Shown: positions 1 through 5,173 of the stretch, piece by piece | How positions within the stretch are numbered: the stretch's first letter is position 1 | Layout: the number at the start of each line of letters is the position of its first letter | Made by a program: the position numbers and the translations under genes | The notes under the pieces: model-generated | The model's database searches: none | Told to the model about the DNA's origin: nothing | What the model saw: the letters and a program-made list of their open reading frames with translations, nothing else | From: Candidatus Bathyarchaeota archaeon | GTDB taxonomy: Archaea > Thermoproteota > Bathyarchaeia > Bathyarchaeales > WAQA01 | Assembly (NCBI GenBank): GCA_015520475.1 | Contig: WAQA01000141.1 | Span: 1-6,170 of the forward strand | Direction: 5' to 3' | DNA length: 6,170 bases

Positions 1-125
1 CTTATATCCTTGTAGACTGCCTGTAGGGCCTTCAGTAGATCAGTATCGGTCATGGAGCCTTTCTTGTCCAGTATCTCAGCTATGATTGTGTAGAGAGGCT
101 GAACCCTCCAAGTTCTTATAGACAT
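1..125 (-). CDS. Small conserved archaeal protein, N-terminal part, possible winged-helix fold (runs off the left edge)
   Basis: The first 41 codons of a gene are present, and its 3' end lies outside the window. It starts at ATG (125-123), with a good ribosome binding site GGTGA (137-133) seven bases upstream. Only 13 bases separate it from the cdc48 stop codon, so the two are almost certainly cotranscribed. The peptide begins MSIRTWRVQPLYTIIAEILD and continues with a helix-turn-helix-like pattern: a helix around residues 9-20, a KKGS turn at 21-24, then a second helix around 26-40. This resembles the start of small winged-helix proteins related to the RPC34/RPC39 RNA polymerase III subunit that archaea encode, but I recognise it only by pattern. 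A DNA- or RNA-polymerase-related role is therefore a guess. The reading frame, start and ribosome binding site are solid. Confidence 0.72.
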   Translation of the reverse strand, partial: MSIRTWRVQPLYTIIAEILDKKGSMTDTDLLKALQAVYKDI

Positions 126-138
126 TCAGTCTTCACCG

Positions 139-2310
139 TTAAGCCACTAGAGGAGCAGGCTTCTGCACTTTACGTATCTGCTTCACAAATCCTTTATACC
201 AGTTATCCATGTCAGGGGATATGCTTGGAGGAATCTTCTCTAAGGCCATCTTGAAATCTTCGAAGGTAACCTTCTCAGCCTTAATGTTCTTCCTCAAAGC
301 GTTCATCGCTGCTTCCCGGCATAGAGATGATAGGTCGGCGCCTGAATATCCCTTTGTCATACTGGCCAGCTCTCTCAGGTCTACATCATCAGCGAGAGGC
401 ATCTTCTTCGTATGTATCTTAAGTATCTTATATCTAGCCTCTTCGTCGGGCTGTGGAACATATATCAACCTGTCGAATCGTCCAGGTCTTAGAATGGCCG
501 GATCAACTATGTCAGGCCTATTCGTTGCAGCCAGCACAACGATGTCTTCTAGGGCCATTATACCATCCATCTCTGTTAGAAGCTGACTTACAACTCTCTC
601 CGTCACTCCACTATCACCGAGTCCTAAGCCTCTACGTGGAACAAGAGAGTCGATTTCATCGAAGAATATGACTGCTGGAGATGCCATTCTAGCCTTCCTG
701 AAGACTTCACGGATAGCCCTCTCAGACTCTCCAACCCACTTAGAGAATACTTCTGGACCCTTTATTGAGATGAAGTTCGCTTCGCTTTCGGTTGCAACGG
801 CTCTTGCTAGGAGGGTCTTCCCACATCCAGGCGGACCATAAAGGAGTATGCCTTTAGGAGGCTGAATACCCATCCTCTTAAACATTTCAGGGTTCTTCAG
901 TGGCCATTCAACGGCTTCTCTGAGCTCCTGTTTAGCTGCTTCTAATCCTCCAATATCATCCCAATGAACAGCTGGAACCTCTACTGCAACTTCCCTCATA
1001 GCTGTTGGAGTAATCTCCTTAAATGCGTTTAAGAAGTCTTCCATGCGAACCTCCATCTTCTCCAGTACATGTGGAGGTATCCTCTCCTCTTCAAGGTTTA
1101 TCTCTGGCAGGTATCTTCGCAGCGCCTTCATAGCGGTTTCACGACATAAAGCAGCTAAATCCGCACCTGTATATCCATGCGTCCTCTCAGCCAAGGCCTT
1201 CAAGTCTACATCATCAGCTAATGGCATACCTCTCGTATGGATGAGAAGTATCTCGTAGCGTCCCTGCTTGTCAGGTATACCTATCTCGATTTCTCGATCA
1301 AACCTTCCAGGTCTTCGGAGAGCCGGATCCAAGGCGTTAGGCCTATTCGTGGCGCCTATAACGATAACGTTCCCTCTACCTGAGAGGCCGTCAAGTAAGG
1401 CGAGGAGCTGAGCCACAACTCTCCTCTCAACTTCACCTGTAACCTCCTCCCTCTTAGGGGCTATAGCATCCAGTTCATCGATGAATATTATGCTTGGAGC
1501 GTTCTGCTGAGCCTGTTGGAATATCTCTCTAAGTCTAGCTTCGGATTCACCGTAGAACTTACTCATGATTTCCGGTCCATTTATCGAGAAGAAGTTTGCA
1601 TCCGACTCGTTTGCAACAGCTCTTGCTAGGAGGGTCTTCCCACATCCAGGCGGACCATGCAGGAGAACTCCCTTAGGAGGATCTATCCCAAGCCTCTGGA
1701 ACAGCTCTGGATGTCGCATTGGAAGCTCAACCATCTCTCTTATCCGTTGAATCTCCTCTCTTAATCCGCCTATATCCTCATATGTGGTTCTCGGCACCCC
1801 CCTAGCCTCCGGGACAGGCTCAGCAAGAATCTGCAATTTAGTATCATAGGTCATCCTTACAATCCCATGAGGCCTGGTCTTGGTGACTGTGAATTGGACT
1901 GGATGACCAAGCATCATAACAAGGGTCGTATCACCCTCAACAAAAGTTCTCTCCATAAGCCTGTTCTTAACAAAGTTTGTGAAGTCTTCGTCGACGTTTA
2001 ACCGCATGTCAACGGGTGCCAGGACTATGCTTATAGCATCCTTAACATCCGCCTTCCGGACTATAACATACTCGTTTATTGAGACACCTGCATTCTTACG
2101 TACGAAACCATCTATCCTTATCACGCCGCGATTTTGATCTTCAGAGTATGCTGGCCACGCTATCGCCGACGTCCTCCTCTTCCCAACTATCTCTATAACA
2201 TCTCCAGCTGATACCTCCAGCTTCTCCATCGTCTTCTGATCTATCCTAGCTATTCCCCTAGCAACATCCCTCTGTTTAGAATCGAGTACTCTAAGTTGAA
2301 CCTCAGTCAA
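139..2310 (-). CDS. cdc48: Cdc48/VAT-type AAA ATPase with two ATPase domains
   Basis: This 723-residue protein is an archaeal homologue of p97/VCP. It forms hexamers in the cytoplasm and uses ATP to pull proteins apart for refolding or degradation. The N domain (about 1-165) has the double-psi barrel half first, then the second barrel half. The D1 ATPase (about 175-430) shows Walker A GPPGCGKT at 219-226, Walker B with D278/E279, sensor-1 N322, arginine-finger residues around R333/R336, and pore loop KFYG at 251-254. The D2 ATPase (about 445-690) shows Walker A at 492-499, Walker B with D551/E552, sensor-1 N597, R608/R611, and aromatic pore loop KWVG at 524-527. Both sites therefore look active. 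The length matches the family (about 720-750). The start is TTG, supported by GGAAGGT eight bases upstream and by alignment of the N domain; no ATG or GTG lies upstream in frame before a stop. The tail ends PAPLVA and has no tyrosine next to last. EF-1 beta lies upstream and a small gene follows after 13 bases. Confidence 0.97.
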   Translation of the reverse strand: MTEVQLRVLDSKQRDVARGIARIDQKTMEKLEVSAGDVIEIVGKRRTSAIAWPAYSEDQNRGVIRIDGFVRKNAGVSINEYVIVRKADVKDAISIVLAPVDMRLNVDEDFTNFVKNRLMERTFVEGDTTLVMMLGHPVQFTVTKTRPHGIVRMTYDTKLQILAEPVPEARGVPRTTYEDIGGLREEIQRIREMVELPMRHPELFQRLGIDPPKGVLLHGPPGCGKTLLARAVANESDANFFSINGPEIMSKFYGESEARLREIFQQAQQNAPSIIFIDELDAIAPKREEVTGEVERRVVAQLLALLDGLSGRGNVIVIGATNRPNALDPALRRPGRFDREIEIGIPDKQGRYEILLIHTRGMPLADDVDLKALAERTHGYTGADLAALCRETAMKALRRYLPEINLEEERIPPHVLEKMEVRMEDFLNAFKEITPTAMREVAVEVPAVHWDDIGGLEAAKQELREAVEWPLKNPEMFKRMGIQPPKGILLYGPPGCGKTLLARAVATESEANFISIKGPEVFSKWVGESERAIREVFRKARMASPAVIFFDEIDSLVPRRGLGLGDSGVTERVVSQLLTEMDGIMALEDIVVLAATNRPDIVDPAILRPGRFDRLIYVPQPDEEARYKILKIHTKKMPLADDVDLRELASMTKGYSGADLSSLCREAAMNALRKNIKAEKVTFEDFKMALEKIPPSISPDMDNWYKGFVKQIRKVQKPAPLVA
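792..839 (-). repeat. D2 Walker A copy of a 48-base intragenic repeat
   Basis: These 48 bases match 1611-1658 with a single difference (position 799 versus 1618). The final 40 bases (800-839 versus 1619-1658) are identical. The repeat encodes the second-domain stretch from G492 (GPPGCGKTLLARAVA). Ordinary protein conservation explains the shared residues but not the shared synonymous codon choices. Confidence 0.9.
1611..1658 (-). repeat. D1 Walker A copy of the same 48-base repeat
   Basis: This is the partner of 792-839, encoding the first-domain stretch from G219 (GPPGCGKTLLARAVA). Within it the same amino acid is written with different codons: proline as CCG then CCT, glycine as GGT, GGA and GGG, leucine as CTC then CTA. 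Those mixed choices are the same in both copies. This is best explained by homogenisation between the two domains within the gene. Confidence 0.9.
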
Positions 2311-2318
2311 TTCTCCAA

Positions 2319-2325
2319 ACCTTCC
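2319..2325 (-). promoter_or_regulatory. Ribosome binding site that supports the TTG start of cdc48
   Basis: GGAAGGT on the minus strand lies eight bases before the TTG at 2310-2308, a normal spacing for pairing with the 16S rRNA tail. A second purine block, GGAG (2316-2313), sits only two bases from the start and is too close to be the main site. Together with the absence of ATG or GTG in the open frame upstream, this fixes TTG as the likely start. Confidence 0.55.
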
Positions 2326-2368
2326 ACTAGAGTAATAGATAATACTATGACGAAAAAGGCTTAATTCC

Positions 2369-2376
2369 TATATAAA
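2369..2376 (-). promoter_or_regulatory. TATA box for cdc48
   Basis: TTTATATA on the minus strand lies about 60 bases before the cdc48 start and only 11 bases beyond the EF-1 beta stop. With the usual archaeal spacing of about 25 bases, transcription would begin near 2346, giving a leader of roughly 35 bases. This suggests that cdc48 has its own promoter, possibly added to readthrough from EF-1 beta. It is seen as a motif only. Confidence 0.5.
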
Positions 2377-2387
2377 CATAATGAATT

Positions 2388-2657
2388 TTAGATGCGTCTA
2401 ACCATCTGAGTCTCGAATTGGCTGACCTCCTCTATCTTCTGGAGGCATGATTCAATCTCATCTATACCTCCGGATCTGTTCTCAGGCAGGATTATATGGG
2501 CTATGATGGCTACCAATCCAAACGCGATAGGCTCCTCATCGAATCTATATATAGAAGCGTACTCCGGGAGATTCTCCTTTATCTTCCGCTTCACCAACTC
2601 AAGATCAACATTAACGTCGGAGGGATATATCTTCATCGAAACCAGGACGTCAGCCAT
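2388..2657 (-). CDS. ef1b: Elongation factor 1-beta (archaeal aEF-1 beta)
   Basis: This 89-residue protein is the guanine nucleotide exchange factor that recycles EF-1 alpha from its GDP to its GTP form during elongation in the cytoplasm. The archaeal form is just the catalytic domain, an alpha-beta sandwich of about 88-92 residues, and the length here fits. The start MADVLVSMKIYP, the central EEPIAFGL (41-48), the acidic-glycine loop around ENRSGG (59-64), and the closing strand ending MVRRI are typical. I choose ATG at 2657-2655. A TTG two codons further upstream would add two residues, but it directly abuts the ribosome binding site GAGGAG (2669-2664), whereas the ATG lies at ideal spacing. 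A TATA box sits about 40 bases upstream. The zinc-ribbon gene that often precedes EF-1 beta in archaea is not present at this position. Confidence 0.94.
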   Translation of the reverse strand: MADVLVSMKIYPSDVNVDLELVKRKIKENLPEYASIYRFDEEPIAFGLVAIIAHIILPENRSGGIDEIESCLQKIEEVSQFETQMVRRI

Positions 2658-2663
2658 GTTCAA

Positions 2664-2669
2664 CTCCTC
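2664..2669 (-). promoter_or_regulatory. Ribosome binding site that fixes the EF-1 beta start
   Basis: GAGGAG on the minus strand is separated by six bases (TTGAAC) from ATG at 2657. The upstream TTG (2663-2661) touches the motif directly and could not be read as a start from it, so the shorter 89-residue product is preferred. Confidence 0.7.
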
Positions 2670-2696
2670 TAACAGCCTAGTAAGGAAGAAATCCAG

Positions 2697-2705
2697 ATAT
2701 TTAAG
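2697..2705 (-). promoter_or_regulatory. TATA box for EF-1 beta
   Basis: CTTAAATAT on the minus strand, preceded by CATAAA, lies about 40 bases before the EF-1 beta ATG. Initiation about 25 bases downstream would give a leader of about 17 bases containing the ribosome binding site. The same nine bases occur in the divergent aldolase promoter. The stretch between the two boxes (2706-2823) holds no gene that I can support. Confidence 0.6.
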
Positions 2706-2823
2706 TTTATGCCTAAGAACCGAATATCACATAGAAGAACCCGCCACTCACGAAATAGACTTAATCCTGATATCTGTTCATAGCGATATGTCCACTTCCA
2801 TAATCCCATTGATAAAGTTAAAG

Positions 2824-2832
2824 CTTAAATAT
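2824..2832 (+). promoter_or_regulatory. TATA box for the LacD-like aldolase
   Basis: CTTAAATAT, followed by T and preceded by the purine-rich GTTAAAG that could serve as a BRE, lies about 45 bases before the aldolase ATG. Predicted initiation near 2855 gives a short leader carrying GGTGA (2860-2864) and AGGGGG (2865-2870). Confidence 0.6.
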
Positions 2833-2876
2833 TAGCATGTTCTGATAATTCAAGGTTATGGTGAAGGGGGATAGTT

Positions 2877-3905
2877 ATGAGGAAGAACGGATATTTGACG
2901 AATGGGAAATTTGAGGGGATAATGCACATATCGAATGTTAAGGGCCAATTCACGATCGTAGCAACTGATCAAAGAGGATCATTGAAGAGGATGATAAACC
3001 CACAGGATCCGAAGAGCGTTACACGAGAAGAGATGAAGAAGGTGAAGGCAGCCCTGATAAGGAACCTCGCTGGGAAGAAGAGCAAGGGTAGACTCAGCGG
3101 AATACTGATTGATCCAGAATATTCATATGAGCGATCCTTTATAGAGGCATGCGACATTAAAGCCGACGTTGGAATCTTAATGTCAATTGAGGCTTCAGGG
3201 TATGGCGGGAAAGGGGCGTTCGCACCTCAAGTGCAAATATTTAACGGGCTTGACGTTGAGGACGCCGTCATAAAAATCAAGAATAGGGGAGCTGCCGCAG
3301 TTAAGATGCTAGTTTATTACCGTCCAGACGGTCCGACACGTAAATATCAGGAGTCAATGGTTAAAGCCGTCGGCCAAGCATGCGAGAAGTATGATATACC
3401 ATTCCTGTTGGAGCCTGTTGCCCATCCATTAGAGAACGGTCCACATCCAAAGAAGGATCCGAAAGAGTTCTCAAAGATCAAGCCTGAGATAGTTATAGAG
3501 ACCGCTAAGGAACTAACGAAACCAGAATATTCAGTTGACGTGTTAAAGGCTGAGTTCCCAGTTAATCTAAAATACGCTGAGGAGCTAGGTCAGGATCCGC
3601 TTGAGGCATGTAGAGAACTTAACGAGGCAAGCCAAGTGCCATGGGTTATACTGAGCGCAGGAGTTGACTATGAAGAGTTCAAAGAGAACCTTAAATATGC
3701 CATTAAAGCTGGAGCTTCAGGTTTCCTCTGTGGAAGAGCAATATGGAAAGAGGCTGTGGGCAGGGAGGACATGGACAGATTCCTCTCAGAGGTAGCTGTG
3801 AAGAGACTGAATGAACTTACCGATATAGTTGAGGAAGCAGCCACTCCATGGTACAAGAAGTATGTGGATTCGCTAAGTGACATAGAGATAATTAGGGGAG
3901 AATAA
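2877..3905 (+). CDS. LacD-like class I aldolase (tagatose-1,6-bisphosphate aldolase family)
   Basis: This 342-residue TIM-barrel enzyme belongs to the LacD/YihT family. Those enzymes cleave ketose phosphates through a Schiff base to give dihydroxyacetone phosphate and a three-carbon aldehyde. The expected features run in order: ATDQRGSL at 29-36 (D31, Q32, R33), lysine K143 in AVKML, E179 in PFLLEP, probable Schiff-base lysine K224 in DVLKAEFPVN, S260 in ILSAGVDYEEF, and a phosphate-binding end with R287 in FLCGRAIWKEA. The start ATG follows AGGGGG by six bases, and no nearby upstream ATG is in frame. It is slightly longer than bacterial LacD (about 325), with an extended C-terminus. The natural substrate is uncertain. 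No tagatose, lactose or sulfosugar genes lie beside it, so fructose bisphosphate, a sulfo-sugar phosphate or another ketose phosphate is possible. It has its own promoter and a terminator-like hairpin. Confidence 0.9.
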   Translation: MRKNGYLTNGKFEGIMHISNVKGQFTIVATDQRGSLKRMINPQDPKSVTREEMKKVKAALIRNLAGKKSKGRLSGILIDPEYSYERSFIEACDIKADVGILMSIEASGYGGKGAFAPQVQIFNGLDVEDAVIKIKNRGAAAVKMLVYYRPDGPTRKYQESMVKAVGQACEKYDIPFLLEPVAHPLENGPHPKKDPKEFSKIKPEIVIETAKELTKPEYSVDVLKAEFPVNLKYAEELGQDPLEACRELNEASQVPWVILSAGVDYEEFKENLKYAIKAGASGFLCGRAIWKEAVGREDMDRFLSEVAVKRLNELTDIVEEAATPWYKKYVDSLSDIEIIRGE

Positions 3906-3918
3906 ACAGTAGCTAGGA

Positions 3919-3953
3919 GAGGGAGTATCTCCCTCATCCCCCTTTAAATTTTT
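3919..3953 (+). terminator. Hairpin and T-tract after the aldolase gene
   Basis: A perfect 7-bp stem GAGGGAG/CTCCCTC (3919-3925 with 3929-3935) closes a TAT loop and starts 14 bases after the stop codon. It is followed by C-rich sequence, then TTTAAATTTTT ending at 3953. The T-tract is some distance from the stem, so this is not a textbook bacterial terminator. Archaeal termination relies mainly on T-rich runs, which fits. Confidence 0.5.
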
Positions 3954-4197
3954 GATTGATACCTTTCAAACCTTATCCTCACTAACGGGTATTCTTCAGG
4001 TATATGACGAGACATTCTTAGACGCTGCTCTCATCTAAAGAGGTTTTCATATCACCTAAATCTTCCCGTTCCCTCAGGAAGGCTCGATGAGCGTTAACAT
4101 AGATCTAGAACATCTTTTGATTATCCATAAACTTCTTATAAGATGAATGGCATCAATGATATCTGTAGCTTCTATCCAAGGAAGGTGTCAGACGTAG
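3954..4197. other. Intergenic region with micro-ORFs but no clear gene
   Basis: Together with the hairpin before it, this makes a gap of about 290 bases between the aldolase and the ACT-V4R gene. No tRNA or other RNA gene is evident. On the plus strand a 19-codon ORF (4087-4146, preceded by AGGAAGG), a 16-codon ORF (4147-4197) and a 21-codon ORF (4143-4208) are packed against the next start. On the minus strand, 4018-4104 is open for 28 codons with a coding-like look, but a TAG interrupts it and it has no start. The TATA-like site at 4135-4142 lies inside. I regard the region as leader plus possible gene debris. Confidence 0.5.
4135..4142 (+). promoter_or_regulatory. Possible TATA box for the ACT-V4R gene
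   Basis: CTTATAAG, with CATAAACTT just upstream as in the EF-1 beta promoter, lies about 60 bases before the ATG at 4198. Initiation near 4165 would leave a leader of about 33 bases that includes GAAGGTG (4181-4187). It is a motif match only, with a weaker TATA consensus than the two sites at 2697 and 2824. Confidence 0.4.
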
Positions 4198-4992
4198 ATG
4201 ACGAATAAGTATTATCGTAAAGATATTTTTTGCAGCGCTTACGCTAAGGACGGAGCACTATTCCAGTTTGCGATTAAACTCAGGAATATTCCAGGCGCCC
4301 TTGCTGAAGTAGCAAGGATCTTCTCCTCTAGAGGCATCAACATTCTACATGGCTTCCATACAGCTCCTCCCGACAGAGAGGATGCCATATGGGGATTCTT
4401 CGTTGATCTGAAGGGTTCAGAAGAGGATGTTGACAGTCTAGTCAAGGAAGTTGAGGAGTTGAATGTTACCTTAGAAGTTAAGCTTGCCAGACCTATAGAT
4501 AATGGTCCAATAGTGGATCAGCTCCACTTCCCCATAATGGTGTCAGGAGAGAGAAGCATAATAATGAATATTAAGACGGTAATAGAGACATTCAACAGAT
4601 TGTATGAGAGGTTCGGTTCCGGAGCTGGCTTCATCCTATATGAGATGGGGAAGGCCGCTGGAGAAAATGAGGCTAGAAGCGTAAGTGAAAAGTATGACCT
4701 TGATAAACCAACAGTCTTAAAGGTTATATTAGCTGAGAGATCAGCGAAGGGCTGGGGGATACCTGAGATTGAAAAGTTCGATGAGGAAGCTATTGAGGCA
4801 TCGATAGTTGTTCATGAATTATTTGAATGTACACCCTTCCAAGGAAAGAATAAGGAGGCAAAGAGCCAGTTCTTTAGGGGATACTTGGCTGGGGCGCTCA
4901 GCCAACTCTTAAATAGACGACTCACAGTTGTAGAGTCAGAATGTGTCGCTAAAGGCGATCGAACATGCCGATTCATAAGTAAGATCTACTGA
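4198..4992 (+). CDS. ACT domain-V4R domain protein, probable ligand-sensing regulator
   Basis: This soluble 264-residue protein has two domains. Residues about 21-97 form an ACT domain, a small amino-acid or ligand-binding fold: the first strand LFQFAIKL is followed by RNIPGALAEVARIFSSRGIN, with the family's glycine at G33. Residues about 108-264 form a V4R (4-vinyl reductase-like) domain: a helical GFILYEMGKAAGE segment, then FECTPF (C211), FFRGYLAGALSQLL, and a cysteine-containing end with C249 and C257 in VVESECVAKGDRTCRF. V4R domains bind small hydrophobic molecules or metals in sensor proteins and in tetrapyrrole and phenol-response systems. No DNA-binding or enzymatic domain is attached, so it may act through a partner. 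A TAG codon sits immediately before the ATG, so no longer start is possible. GAAGGTG lies ten bases upstream. The ligand is unknown. Confidence 0.88.
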   Translation: MTNKYYRKDIFCSAYAKDGALFQFAIKLRNIPGALAEVARIFSSRGINILHGFHTAPPDREDAIWGFFVDLKGSEEDVDSLVKEVEELNVTLEVKLARPIDNGPIVDQLHFPIMVSGERSIIMNIKTVIETFNRLYERFGSGAGFILYEMGKAAGENEARSVSEKYDLDKPTVLKVILAERSAKGWGIPEIEKFDEEAIEASIVVHELFECTPFQGKNKEAKSQFFRGYLAGALSQLLNRRLTVVESECVAKGDRTCRFISKIY

Positions 4993-5029
4993 AGATATTC
5001 TGGTGATCAATAAAGGGGAGCTGGAGAAG

Positions 5030-5059
5030 AGAGACGCCCAAGACAAACGTCTCTATTTT
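5030..5059 (+). terminator. Hairpin and T-run after the ACT-V4R gene
   Basis: AGAGACG (5030-5036) pairs with CGTCTCT (5048-5054) to give a 7-bp stem with an 11-base loop, followed at once by ATTTT. It lies 37 bases after the stop codon and is the best terminator candidate in the window. Confidence 0.55.
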
Positions 5060-5123
5060 ACTTATCAATTTCTATGATTAGCGTCTTTGCACCATCATCT
5101 TAAAATCTCATCACGGATTAGTT

Positions 5124-5140
5124 GGGGCTTCCAAAGCCCC
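5124..5140. repeat. Perfect inverted repeat (hairpin) in the gap before the surface-protein remnant
   Basis: GGGGCTT (5124-5130) and AAGCCCC (5134-5140) form a perfect 7-bp stem around CCA. Only a short AATTTT follows on the plus strand. It may be a second terminator or the edge of a rearrangement. Apart from it and the upstream hairpin, I see nothing else supportable in 4993-5173. Confidence 0.5.
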
Positions 5141-5173
5141 TCTGCAATTTTAGGAGCGTTAAGGATCCATTAG

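Noticed and set aside
209..1750. Several plus-strand open frames of 60-125 codons across the cdc48 gene
   Set aside because: They lie opposite a clearly real, full-length gene, have serine- and cysteine-rich low-quality composition and no family resemblance. They are antisense shadows.
2353..2357. Run of five T on the minus strand as an EF-1 beta terminator
   Set aside because: It is short, has no hairpin, and lies between the cdc48 TATA box and its predicted transcript start, so there is little support.
2655..2663. TTG at 2663 as the start of EF-1 beta
   Set aside because: It abuts the GAGGAG ribosome binding site, while the ATG six bases downstream has ideal spacing and matches the family N-terminus.
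2503..2835. Plus-strand 110-codon frame over EF-1 beta and its promoter
   Set aside because: It is antisense to EF-1 beta, covers the divergent promoter region and has no recognisable domain.
3668..3937. Minus-strand 89-codon frame opposite the end of the aldolase
   Set aside because: It is antisense to the conserved C-terminal barrel of the aldolase, with serine-rich composition typical of a shadow.
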